From the NCBI GenBank assembly GCA_011037195.1, contig JAAEAF010001501.1, positions 124,001 through 188,000 of the forward strand: a stretch of 64,000 bases of DNA, in the 5' to 3' direction. The position numbers and the translations under genes were made by a program. Under the pieces are notes generated by a model. The model was not told where the DNA came from. It worked only from the letters and a program-made list of their open reading frames with translations, and did not search any database. Numbering within the stretch: the stretch's first letter is position 1; each line of letters begins with the position of its first letter. The DNA comes from Triatoma infestans (taxonomy: Eukaryota > Arthropoda > Insecta > Hemiptera > Reduviidae). Shown here piece after piece: positions 33,681 through 45,206 of the stretch.

Positions 33681-34450
33681 AGTATACTTTCTCATATACG
33701 CATTTATGCTTATGATAGATAAAATGATTAAAATATTAATTATAATAATTTGTATAGAACGTGTTAATTAATATAGCACTAATTATGAAAATAATTATCT
33801 GTACCTATAAGGAAAATTATGAAATTAGAGATTCAATATAAAGATAGATTATTACTCAATTACCTGTCTATAAATCACTTTCTAATATAAATAATTTATT
33901 AAACAAATCTGGAATGAAACACTCACAGCAGACTTTCTTGCTTCCAGTTAGTACAATTATATCTATAACTTAAATAAAATAAACTTGTCTTAACATAATT
34001 ATAGAAGTGGTGGTGGGGGGGGGAGGGGAAGGTCAGTTACTTTTTCAGGTAGGTAGAAAAAGGGTGATTACATTATAGTCCAGAAGAAAGTGCCAATAAC
34101 ATTGAGCCAATCTCATAAAATTAATTTTTTCGGAAAATAAAGCAAAAGTGATAGGTTTTTTTTTTTTTATATTTTAGAGGAAGTAACCATTTTCCAAGTG
34201 TATTGGTATCGTTTTATTGATACCGGAAGTTGAAGTGATGAGTAAGAGTAAGAGATTGTTAATTAGAGGGGAAGAGATTAGAGAGTTGGTATTCGAAATG
34301 CGTACTACTGATTTATAAAAATATACTATATTTTAACAAATAATTTAAAGAGATATAAAATAGAAAAACTAAGATGTACAATTGTAAATAACTATAAGAA
34401 TTATAAAATGAATATAAAATATTAAAGAAGTTAGTAAAGTGTTAAAACCT
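33680..34450 (+). other. Intergenic AT-rich sequence
   Basis: A family A terminus at 33900-33940 (AATCTGGAATGAAACACTCA) and a G run at 34014-34025. Otherwise nothing recognised. Confidence 0.5.
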
Positions 34451-34840
34451 TAAATAGGGACGCGTTCGCGATGTGAGATGGTGCTTCTGATCTGAAAACG
34501 GATGTAGACGTTTGATGCCTGAGTCGAACTGAATCCCTCCTTCAGTGGGGCGACGTGTTATATTTGCATCACTCACACATCGACGCTGATGTGTAAGTAC
34601 GTGTAACACTAAGACATCTCTTGTGGTATATTGACCCTAGGGGAGGTCAGTAGTTAACAAGGGCTGATTTGGCCGGGGTGGCGACGCTTTGTTAACAGAT
34701 GGTGGGCAAGGTAGGCCAGTAAGATATTATCTCTTGACTGGTATATTGACCCTTTTTTGAAAGAAATACAAAAAGGGTTTGCCGCGGTTCATGACCTGCA
34801 GGTAGCGGCTGGCTGGACCCTTTTCCAATTTTCAACCACT
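34450..34840. other. GC-richer island of unknown nature
   Basis: About 390 bases clearly richer in G and C than the surroundings. TGGTATATTGACCCT occurs twice (about 34624 and 34739) after TCTCTTG. No long open frame and no family recognised; possibly part of an unidentified retroelement. Confidence 0.4.
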
Positions 34841-34984
34841 AGTTGTAATTTGTAGATTTATTTAAAAATTATCTCTTCTTTTTTTCTTGCTATCGCTGTC
34901 ACATCACACAAGAATACCCTAAAATCTGCCCTCCAAAAAATTGTTTCCGATAAAAGTAATTGTCCTTCCTACACATGATTCATT

Positions 34985-35160
34985 CGCATACAGGTCCAAA
35001 GAAAATTGTTGGAATTTTTCTGAGAAAATCGTAGAAAAATATCAATGATAAATCCACTGAGACTTCCGGTTTGATGGATTGTGACGGAAAATTCACTGTC
35101 TGATTATCTTTGGTGAAAACTAAACGGAATATCAACTTTGAGCTTATTCATGGAAATTAC
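34985..35160 (-). repeat. Family A fragment
   Basis: AAAGAAAATTGTTGGAATTT, ACTTCCGGTTTGATGGATT and AACTAAACGGAATATCAACT in minus order. Confidence 0.65.
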
Positions 35161-35169
35161 TAGCCAAAA

Positions 35170-35440
35170 TAAGATTGTTGGGTACCCGGGCATTCAGATT
35201 ATAAGGGCAACGAGACGGCAGGGCGCTTTGCCTGAGAGTACTCCATAGGAACATTGGACCAGCACTTTTCTACGGTATTGCAAAATGCCTCATGAATGGC
35301 AGCGAACTGCAGAGCTGCTCCAAAGAGGCCGTACGGCTATACGAATGACTGTAGTAGGCCTCCTTACTGGCCACTGTAGACTGAACAAGCACACGCATTA
35401 CAAGACAGACCTGTGAAAGTTTTGTCAGGAAGAAAAAGCA
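35170..35440 (+). pseudogene. I/R1-like LINE RNase H C-terminal fragment
   Basis: Reads KIVWVPGHSDYKGNETAGRF in local frames (RNase H WVPGHSG..GNE.AD block), then RTAELLQRGRTAIRMT and VVGLLTGHCRLNKHTHYKTD, the LTGHC module. Stops and frameshifts; short and dead. A CT-rich run follows at about 35530-35545. Confidence 0.75.
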
Positions 35441-35814
35441 TGTAATCTCTCATTGGATGGGACTTTTATGGTTGAGATTTCTCCTCTTTCGGGTAAAAAA
35501 CTGAAACCCTCAAGCTTTACCCCAGTAGTCTCTCTCTCTCTCTTTCTGCATTCTTCTGAGTCTAGTTTAACAGACAGAACTGGAGAGGGTATACTCTAAC
35601 TAGTGGGTAATTTCAAGCTTCACACAGGAGTCTTTCTCCAGTCTGTTAAGTCTAATTAAATAGACAGAACTGGAAAAGAGCACACTAACTTGTGTACTCT
35701 AATCTAATCTTGTGGAATCTGAAGATTTTTTATTATTGAGATATACTGTTCATACACATATACAGCACATACAAATAACCCAAATATATATATATATACC
35801 TAGACCCTTATATA

Positions 35815-36521
35815 CAGTAAACTCCCGATTATCCGGGCTAATGATGGGGAGAGGCGGCATGGATAATCGAAAAACACGGATAATCCGAACTATAATTATT
35901 TATTTCTAAAATACGATGGCAGACAATTATTTTAACACGTTTAATCCTCATTATTATTAAGAAAATCTGTGATTTTGGTTTGTTTGCAGGAATCTTTTCA
36001 TGATTTTTTTAATATCAGTTTGAATTTTTCTAAGAGCTATTATGTCGTTATACTCGAATTCCCATTTGTCGATATACTCCAACAAAATGTCAACAGAATT
36101 CAGGGCCCTGCTGTGACTAATGCAATTGATAATTTCTTCTTCACTTTCAGCTTCATTCTCTTGTTCTTCTGGTTGAATGAGATCGGAAATAATATCCGTG
36201 TCACTCATTATTTGAAAACCTCCATCACATGAAACATGTTCTAACCACACCTCAAAGCCATCTAAATTTGCCATTAGCTCAGTCATTTCAGACACTATTT
36301 CACTTGTTTCGGGCTTGATAGAATCCAAAAAATCCTAACTAAAACCAGTCCAGCTGACTTCAGATACCCGACCACCCACTTCAAACAACTAAACACGAAC
36401 ACGTGCACTGTGGTAAACATGAAAGCGAGCAAATATTTAAAAAATCATATACATATAATTATTTTTTTTAAATTAAATTCATGCATGGATAATCTGCACA
36501 CGGATAATCGGGAGTTTACTG
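35815..36521 (-). mobile_element. pogo/Tigger element, internally deleted
   Basis: Inverted termini CAGTAAACTCCCGATTATCC (35815) and the partner ending GGATAATCGGGAGTTTACTG (36521), flanked by TATA on both sides as expected for TA target duplication. Internal minus-strand ORF is a transposase tail. About 700 bases in all, so most of the transposase is gone. Confidence 0.88.
35957..36328 (-). pseudogene. pogo/Tigger transposase C-terminal tail (123 codons)
   Basis: Open frame with an acidic stretch (QPEEQENEAESEEEI) followed by SHSRALNSVDILLEYIDKWE and a helical tail ending KKIMKRFLQTNQN. This acidic-then-helical layout matches the C-termini of Tigger/jerky-like transposases. No DNA-binding or DDE domain is present. 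Antisense frame 35969-36232 is a shadow. Confidence 0.65.
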
Positions 36522-36527
36522 TATATA

Positions 36528-38402
36528 CAGGGTGTAACAGCAATCTCTGGCAATACTTCGGGATATGGTTTGTCACTTTATTTGGAAGAAAAAATTTCTA
36601 ATAAACCATGGTCCGATTCGTTCGCCTTCAAAAGTTATTCTTCATTTTGGAAAATTTTCAATTTTCCTACTTTTTCTCATAAAATTGATTATATCTCAAA
36701 AAGTTTTTACATAAATCATATTCAATTACACCTTTGGAAAGAGCATTAAATTCCTATAAGAAACAGAAGTTTTATTTAATTGAATTACTTATAAGGTTTT
36801 CAGAGATTTTAAACTCAACTCTACAGTGCTTCGACTGTTAAAAACCACTTTTCAATAGTATTTTCTTATAAATTTCTTTAAGGCTAGCGTACGGTCCGGT
36901 TAGAGAAAAAATATCTACATTTCACCAGCTTTCCAACGATAATAATATCATGGGGTTTCTTTATTGTTTTCTTAAAGAAAATGCGAAATAAATGTAAAAA
37001 AACACAAAATGAAAATTGAGAGCTGTTACAAAAATATCACAAGATTAATTAATAATCCTGTAATGAACTTTGGAATTGTTATCTCACGATAGAAATTCGT
37101 CTAATTCTAATAAACTGAAACATTTAGTCGTTATTTAGCTGGTCATACATTCAAAATGCCGATTTCTTGTCATAGAATAGCGAGATATGGTTTTTATTTG
37201 TGGGTTTTGTAACGGCAGCGCGGAAGCTGCCGCTGAGTATGCTAGCCGTTGGCCTAACAGGAAACCATATAAGCAGCGTATTAAAGACTAGGGGAAGCCG
37301 GTTCTGTAAGAATAAACTACCGAGAAACTTGATCGTTCTTACGAAAATTCATGTCAACGCATCTTGAATGTGTTGATGACGATTCTACCCTTAGCACACG
37401 CAGAGTGCCATTGTCGCTAGGTTTGTCACATCAGACGGTGCACAGGTATCTTCGATGGGATGGTAGATATCTGTATCACGTGCAGCAAGTACAGTATTTG
37501 CTAGAACGTGATTACGCCTGTCGTACTCAATTCTGTATTTGGCTGCTACAACCAGCCCAGAATCGTCGTTTCCCCCAAAACATTTTGTGGACCGATGAGG
37601 CGACGTTTACTCGAAATGGTTCTTTAAACACCCGCAACATGCACTATTGGAGTGACGAGAATCCCCGTGCAACCAGAAAGTCGTCAGAACGATCAGTTTC
37701 CCGGTAGTTATTCTCACAGAACCGGTTTCCCCTAGTCTTTAATACGCTGCTTATATGGTTTCCTGTTAGGCCAACGACTAGCATACTCAGCGGCAGCTTC
37801 CGCGCTGCCGTTACAAAACCCACAAATAAAAACCATATCTCGCTATTCTATGACAAAGAAATCTGGCATTTTGAATGTATGACCAGCTAAAGCACGACTA
37901 AATGTTTCAGTTTATTAGAATTAGACGAATTTCTATCATGAGATAACAATTCCAAAGTTCATTACAGGATTATTAATTAATTTTTGTAACAGCTCTCAAT
38001 TTTCATTTTGTGTTTTTTTTACATTTATTTCGCATTTTCTTTAAGAAAACAAAAAGAAACCCCACGATATTATTATCGTTGGAAAGCTGGTGAAATGTAG
38101 ATATTTTTTCTGTAACCGGACCGTACGCTAGCCTTAAAGAAATTTATAAGAAAATACTATTGAAAAGTGGTTTTTAACATCGAAGCGCTTAGAGTTGAGT
38201 TTAATGTCTCTGAAAAACCTTATAATTAATTCAATTAAAATAAAACTTCTGTTTCTTATAGGAAATGCTTTCCAAATGTAATTGAATATGTTTTATGTTA
38301 AAAACTTTTTGAGAATAATCAATTTTCAAAAAAATAGGAAAAAAAAATTTTCCAAAAGAAGAATAAAAAGGCGAACAAATCTGTTTATAAAAATTTTTTA
38401 TT
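36528..38402 (+). mobile_element. Fold-back Tc1-like (DUF4817-type) element
   Basis: Starts CAGGGTGTAACAGCAATC at 36528 immediately after a TA-rich junction with the pogo element. Left arm about 36570-37347 and right arm about 37676-38402 are inverted copies of about 730-780 bases, with a 328-base loop. The arms contain GGTTTTGTAACGGCAGCGCG / CGCGCTGCCGTTACAAAACC. The right end runs into a family A copy, so the outer right terminus is lost. Confidence 0.85.
37189..37707 (+). pseudogene. DUF4817-type transposase, N-terminal and first catalytic part
   Basis: From the ATG at about 37195: MVFICGFCNGSAEAAAEYAS, RWPNRKPYKQRIKD, stop; this is the DUF4817 helix-turn-helix region. A second frame from 37351 gives TLSTRRVPLSLGLSHQTVHR and NILWTDEATFTRNG, with the first catalytic aspartate at 37594-37596, then NMHYWSDENPRATR. 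The frame then runs into the inverted right arm and ends SERSVSR at 37707. The other two catalytic residues are absent. Not functional. Confidence 0.8.
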
Positions 38403-38745
38403 CCAAGTATAGTGGTACTTTCGCTTGCGAAATATTTGACAGGTGAAAGTTCCTGTTGGATCCCCTCATAATGAATATCAAGTATGAAATTACTGTGATT
38501 TTTCGTTTTTGAGCTATGCTGTTCACATAGTAACACACACGGGTACAGACTATTTTCTAAAAATAACTATTTTGGAAAAAAGGGTGCTCAAAACGTTATA
38601 CGTTTACGTATTTCCGGTGAAAATGCGATATCTAAACATTTGACAATATAATACTTCCTTTAACATGCAGTTAGAAAAGTAAAAAAAAAAAAAAAAATCT
38701 GGTGTGAAACACACACACAACTTTCTCTTACTCATTTCTCAAAAT
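38403..38745 (-). repeat. Family A copies joined head to tail through poly(A)
   Basis: First piece runs to GCAGTTAGAAAAGTA (about 38682), then about 17 A, then the next terminus TCTGGTGTGAAACACACACA (38698). Confidence 0.75.
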
Positions 38746-38959
38746 TATTATCATTACACATAAATATAAAATGATGGGAAACTATACATTTTATTTGTTT
38801 CTTAGACTTGAAAGCTTCTGAATAACGATGGATAACGTCGTATGGACGTATGGATAACGACTATTTCTCGGAAATTAAGGTAGCTAGAAAAAAACTAAAA
38901 AATACGTGTCCCCGTAGTTTTTGGTTAGAAAACCAAATTTAATTTGCAAATTTACTCCT

Positions 38960-39546
38960 CATTAATTAAGTTCCCTTAAATGAATTTTCCCAGAGAAATG
39001 TTTTAAATAAAAGTTGTAGATCTTTGTATGTTTAGTTTATATAGGAAGTTACAAGAAAATCGTCGGAGCCATTTCTGAGAAAATTGCGAAAAAGTGAAAA
39101 AAAATCATATAGTAAATTTAGAGGTAATGTAAACAAACACACTTCCGGTGATCCGATTTTTTGAAACTCGGAATTTCAACAATATATTCAATTCTAATTA
39201 ACATTATTTAGATGATAGAAATGTTTAATAAACTGAGATGAAAACCTAACACTTTAGATGAAAACCCCTCCACCATAACTGCCCTTAAATGAATTTTAAA
39301 CATTTCAAATAAAAGTTGTAGCTCTTTGTATGTGTAGTTGATATACCAAGTTTGAAGAAAATCGTCGGAGCCATTTTTTAGAAAATCGCAAAAAAGTAAA
39401 AAAGAAAAACAACAAGTAAAGTGGTACCTCCGGTTGAGGAATTCTGACAGATGACCCACTGCCAGATGCCATGGTGATACCTAAACGGAATATCATATTT
39501 CAACTTTCTACGGTTTTTCGTTTTTGAGGTATGCTGTTCACGTACA

Positions 39547-39582
<36 letters not shown>

Positions 39583-39706
39583 CCATTTGCTAAAAACCAC
39601 TTTTTTGGACTCAGGGGACCTCAAAACGGATATTTCCTGTGAAAACTCGATATCGAAAATTTGACACGATTACAATACTTCCTCTTACTAGGAGTAAGAG
39701 AAAGTA
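38960..39706 (-). repeat. Family A copy, nearly complete, with (AC)n
   Basis: Minus order: CCCTTAAATGAATTTTCCCA, GTAGTTGATATACCAAGTTT, TACCTCCGGTTGAGGAATTC, (AC)n at about 39550-39579, GATATCGAAAATTTGACACG, ending CTTACTAGGAGTAAGAGAAA. The last stretch matches the 27507 copy base for base. Confidence 0.85.
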
Positions 39707-39717
39707 AAAATAAACTG

Positions 39718-39930
39718 TGATTTCGAGAACCCAGTTGACGGATTTTGATCAAAACTTTCGTAGAGTCTAAATGAATGTTCAAGTTTTGCAGATATTTTGC
39801 ATCTCCCCATACACCTACAGACACACACACATACTCACGCCCAAACGTTATAAACATTTTTTCTTACTCAGAACACCTCAAAACATGTATTACCGCTGTA
39901 AACTATATTTCGTCTACTACTTTTCACGTG
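39718..39930 (-). repeat. Second family A fragment in tandem
   Basis: CGAGAACCCAGTTGACGGAT then ACACACACACATACTCACGC and ACCTCAAAACATGTATTACC in minus order. Confidence 0.65.
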
Positions 39931-39934
39931 AGTT

Positions 39935-40848
39935 GCGAAAAGTTAATTAATTATCTCATGCTTTAACTGAATTCGATCAAGACCAAGACAGCTCGGATCT
40001 CTGCAAACCAGGACAATAGTGGTGCCAAGTAGTTCAAAGTACAACCTTCAAATCCTGCTTTAAAGACAGCCTAAAGAGTAAAGCGTGACTCCAGCATAAC
40101 TTTTAAATCTATAAACAATTCAGCCCTTCTACTTACATAACTAGTGCAGAGGTAGTTTTTTGTCATTTTTACCTGACAACATCTCAAAAGGCTATAAAAA
40201 AAAGTTAAGGGGTCTTATGAAATGCGGGAACAAACAGACATCAGGGAATCTGTATTGTATCTTTAGCTACGCCTTGATGTTCAAATAGTTTGAAAGACGT
40301 TAAAAAAGACGCAATTCGAAGTAAAAATTCATAACGCTAATACAGAACTTATTGTTTCATTTAATTATATTTAAATAAGGGATACTCCAATTAGTGTACA
40401 TGCAAATTCTGGGAGTAAACTAAGTTTAATTAATAAAAACAATAATGCAATAAAAAAATAACCTTGGAAATTCTAATTATGTAGATGAAATGGAATATTA
40501 ATCCTGGCTGAGTAGATATTTGTAAATAACCTCTGGAATATACGGGTAAGGCAAAATTGGCAAGGACTGGCAGCGGAGAGAGGGGCCAAGCAAACACTCG
40601 AGATGATAATATCTTTTATAAACATTGCATTTATTTTGCAGAAAATGTCGGCCGCGAAATTCCTTCGAAGGTTCTTCTTCTAGTATAGAGATGGGAAATA
40701 ATAGATATTAAGTGATAATCAAATATTTGATTTGAATACCAAATTAGCCGAACTTTTTCGTTACAAAAAAACTAATTTTTAACTCAATATTGTACACTCG
40801 CAAAAACTAGCAGAAATAGTAATTACTTTATTTTATTTTTTACTTTCT
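39935..40848 (+). other. Intergenic sequence, nothing recognised
   Basis: Non-coding AT-rich DNA. No protein family or named repeat seen. Confidence 0.45.
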
Positions 40849-42075
40849 CTTACCACTGTAAATTGAAAATAAAGTATTCTAATACACTATCATTTTGTTT
40901 AAAACATTTACTTTTAGAAAGGTTGATTTTCGGAAGTGGACCTGTTAGGCTTTACTAATTCCGCCCCAAAAAACCTACCTTAAACGCATTTACTCGGAAA
41001 AAAAGGAATTCAGACAAAAGTGATAGGTCTTTGTATGTATGATTAGTACAACGTTTAACATCACATTTCATTTTAATTAATATTATGTAGATTACAAAAA
41101 AAGATATAAATAAACTGAAATAACATTTTAAAGGAAAACATAACGTTTCGAGAAAATTCGCAAAAAAAGAAAAAGAAGAAAAATCCATTCAATAAAGTGT
41201 TACTTCTTGGTTGACCGAATTTGATCAAAACCCATCGGTGTCCCACGCTCTAGCACTTATAAAGTAGATATCATTTTTTATTTTGTTTTTCGCTTTTCCG
41301 TTTTTGGGTTACATACTGGCCACACACAAACAGACAAATTTCTAAAATCCAGTTTTGCCTCGGACTCAGGGTACCTCAAAACGTGTACATCCGGTGAAAA
41401 CTCGATATTGAAAAGTTCATGAGATAGCAATACTTCCTCTTACAGCAATAAGAGAAAGTAAAAAAAAAAATCTGGTGTGAAATACTCATATCACTTTCTC
41501 TTATTTAATAGCATTATAAAACCGACTAATTTTCTTTAAACTTGAAATGATTATCCAGCTGTTCTAACATATGTATACTATAAATATGAAAACATAAATA
41601 AACAAATATAGAACTGGTAAGGGTAGTGCTTGAAGTGATACGATAATAATCCTGAAGATATCGCCAATGATATTGTTATTAATACCAATAACATTTTAAA
41701 TCTAACGTCACAGATTTTTCTCAGTACTTCCTAAAAATCCATTCTTCCGAAAAGGACGCACTTTTGGTTGGCTGATTTTCTTCAAAATTTTGGAAATTCT
41801 AATACTTCTATTGAAGTGGTACTTCAAGGGAGCTTAACTATTCTGTCTCGTCAGTAACTTTCCCAAAAAACATCAGTTCTCCTAGAAAAATGTTCGAAAT
41901 AAAAATATGTGTAGTTTTTATAAATTCTTTCGTAAAATCGCACTTCCGGTTGTTGGATTTTGATCTAAAACATCGTGGTAGCTAAAACGGATTTTTCATT
42001 TTCACTACAATTTGTTCATACATACACACACCATTCTATAAAAAACATGTTTACTTTCTTTTACCGGAAATACAT
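40849..42075 (-). repeat. Family A copies in tandem joined by poly(A)
   Basis: First copy ends CTCTTACAGCAATAAGAGAA, AGTA at about 41460, then ten A and the next terminus TCTGGTGTGAAATACTCATA (41471). The second copy continues with TCCGGTTGTTGGATTTTGAT near 41950. Confidence 0.7.
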
Positions 42076-42151
42076 GTTTTAAAAAAGGTTTTTAACGAAC
42101 AGTCTGTATATAAAACATATATGTGTGCGTGTGTATGAACAAAATATATAT

Positions 42152-42587
42152 AGTATTTTATCCGTAATAGTAAGCATATTCGTTTTCCATCCATCGTCAG
42201 AACAAACTCACCAAGTTTATGTAGAATGTTCAATTCAACGTAATGTTTCTGTTACACTCACACTTGTTGGTTTGTTGATTGTATATATGTACGAAAGGTT
42301 ATAAGGTTATGTTACTATGTGTCTTTGTTTAATGACATTATAATTGTTATATACAAATTTATAATTCCATTTTGTCATTAAACATACACAATGATAGTAA
42401 CATAATCTTATAACCTCCCGCAAATATATACAATCAACAAACCAACAAGTGTGAGTGTAATAGAAACATTACGTTGAAGTGAAACTTTCTACACGAATTT
42501 GGTGAATTTGTTCTGACGATGGATACAAATTTGAAACCCGGTCAGGAACACTAATAAATATGCATGTTACGACGGATAAAATACCAG
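42152..42587. repeat. Family B palindrome with hammerhead-like motif
   Basis: Two family B copies head to head: left arm 42152-42336, right arm 42374-42587, with a 37-base centre. The plus-strand right copy holds CTGACGA (42513-42519), T, GGAT-ACAA-ATTT, GAAACCCGGTC and AGGAACA. The left copy keeps CTGACGA and GGATGG but has lost the GAAACCGGTC part. Confidence 0.8.
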
Positions 42588-42599
42588 ATATTAACTAGC

Positions 42600-43430
42600 A
42601 ATGCTGGTTCAATCCACATATTCAATAAAATACAAAGCAAAAACGAAAAATAGCAGGAAGCACGAAATCCGTTCAAATACTGCGACCACAACTGACATGA
42701 ACATTTTGAGCAAAATCCATCAAATGGAAATGGTACGGATTCACAGATTTTTTTGTTGTTGAGTTTTTGGCGATTTTTTCAAAAAAAAGTTGCAACGATT
42801 TTCTTTTTTAAACTTCGCGTCCTATCTACACACATAAATAGTTATCATTAACTATTTATGTGGGGGAACAGTAAGGTCCAGCTTTCTACTTTTAATAAAA
42901 TGTATGGTTCTACCAACTACATATTTATATATAATTATCTCATACATTGTAAGCATAGCTGGATTGCTCAAATTTGTGGAAAGTCGGAAAACCGGAAGTG
43001 TCACTTAACAGAATTGAGTTTCTGAGTTGTTTTTTTTTTTTTGGAAATTTCTCCAAAACGATTTTCTTTAAACTTGGAATGCTAACTGCACAGATATTTA
43101 TAAACTTCTCTTTTATTTGTAACATTCATCAGAAAAAAAAAAAAAAATTATTCTAGTGGAGTTGTGGAGGGCCTGTCACAGTTGGATTGAATTTCATTTG
43201 CCGCTGCAAGCTTTGTTGGTTATGACAGAGGGCACCCACAATGTCTACTCAGTAATAAATTTTTAATAACCCTTAATATGTTATTTTATTTTTTTTTTTT
43301 TTAATAGCTGGCTCAACTAAACTTTTTTTTTTTAAGAATTGCCATTTAAAAGTTAATTCGTTAATTAAATTGTATTTAATTGCCGTAAGAAAAAGTCGTT
43401 TCAGTATTTCACGACCAGATTTTTCATTTA
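42600..43430 (+). repeat. Family A copy, long form
   Basis: Contains CGATTTTCTTTTTTAAACTT, GAAAACCGGAAGTGTCACTT and the extension GGTTATGACAGAGGGCACCC, ending AGAAAAAGTCGTTTCAGTAT. Confidence 0.65.
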
Positions 43431-43434
43431 TTTA

Positions 43435-44320
43435 CAAATATTATACTAAACTCAGGGATTACAGTTGGCGTGAAGTGTTAGTAAAATAAATAAATACATA
43501 AATTAATAAAAAAAAAAAAAAAAATCACCAGATATTCTGTTTTACCTGAAGAGAGAACAATGACAAAACGTTTTTCTGTTAAGTGAAAAGTAGGTGAATG
43601 CTGTTAGATGCAGTGAAGTGAGGAAGCAATTTAAAGGACTTTTCCACAAGATTGCAGAATAATATTCATTCCAAGGAGACGAATTATAAATCTTATGACT
43701 AAATCTGTGATGACTGTGGTTGGACCTATTTAATACCGGAAGTTAATATCACAGTACTCTGTGTGTGTGTGTGTATTGTATTTCAGTTTCACACTATTAT
43801 ACTATTTAAAATAATCTATACAAAGAGTTATATAGGAATATAATAACCTCTGCCTATAATCTATGTCTAGTAATAAGTATTACAATTATCTGCAATATAA
43901 CTCTGAAATAACTCAAATTAGAGAAGGAGAATCATTCAATGTCACCTTATAATTTAAACACCTTGGCCTAATCGTAAATAGATTCAATAATATTGAAAAA
44001 AAAAAAAGAAGAAAAGTAATGAGAATTAAATCATTTTAATGCAATTTTTTTTTTTAAGACCACAAATTATATTCATGGAATAGATAACCATAAAATTACC
44101 GCTAAACATATTGTTTTATTTATTTATTGTGCAAAGAATTTCATGATTTATGATATATTTTGTAATTTTTTTTTTTTTTTTTTATAAATCTTAATAAAAA
44201 TTGCAAATTTCGTTTTAATATTTCTCTTACAGTTTTGAGAGAATGTGTAGTTATAATCTTGGTTAACTTTCAAATTAAAATAAAATATCAATAAATATAT
44301 AAATAAGTTTTACTTAAGAC
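43435..44320 (+). other. Intergenic AT-rich sequence
   Basis: (GT)n of about 8 units at about 43759-43774 and several A/T runs. No gene recognised. Confidence 0.45.
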
Positions 44321-44984
44321 AAAAACAAAATCTAGTGTGAAACACACGCACACAAATTTCTCTTAATGGAGTTTATGTAACCTGTAATTGACAAATTTTA
44401 TAATTTAATATACCAAAATTTAAATTAAATTCGTCGGTGTTTTTTAATTAAATTCGACGGAACTCAGGTTCAATAATAAAGCATTTTCCGGTTTACTAAC
44501 TTTTTCTTAAACCTCGGAATTTTTGGCAATTAATTTTTATTTCTAATTAATCTTGCTTATCATGGTAGTGCCCCCTTAAATGAATTTTTACGTAGAAATT
44601 TTTCAAAATTAGAGTTGCCGTTCATTGTATTTATAGTTGATTATTTTAAAGCAAATATTTTTTTATTTATATTTCTATTTTTTATTATTTAGCCAGAAAG
44701 TTTATTTACTTTTTACAGAAAAAGAAGGAATTAAATTATTTTTTTATAAATTATTCAAAATGGATTAACATTATTATGGTTGTAAATTATGGTTTTTTAC
44801 TTGCAAGTAACTATTTTATTTTTTTCCTTGCACAAATATTGCTTCTTACAATTTTTGTAAACTTATTAATTTCTAATGAATTATTAAAAATTACTTTTGT
44901 TAAGCCAAAAAATACTTTTGTAACTTTCTCATCATCTATAAGAATTACTTTTAAGTTCTGTTCAATACTTATATTGTATGAATC

Positions 44985-45113
44985 ATTTTTATTATTATTA
45001 CTACTATTATTATATTATTACAATTATATTATATTATTATTATTATTACTATTATTATTATTATTATTATTATTACTATTATTATTATTATTATTATTAT
45101 TATATTACGAATA
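44985..45113 (+). repeat. (TTA)n microsatellite
   Basis: Imperfect ATT/ACT triplet run of about 125 bases. It creates long artificial poly-Leu and poly-Tyr frames. Confidence 0.95.
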
Positions 45114-45171
45114 ATTTTTACATTAAACTGTTTGGCCATCTCCTTTGCTTAAAGCAATGTAGCTGTATAGC

Positions 45172-45174
45172 AAA

Positions 45175-45206
<32 letters not shown>
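45172..45206 (+). repeat. (AAAT)n microsatellite
   Basis: About eight AAAT tetramers. Confidence 0.95.

Noticed and set aside
44776..45181. Long open frames rich in Leu or Tyr
   Set aside because: Produced by the (TTA)n microsatellite; no start context, splice signals or family similarity.
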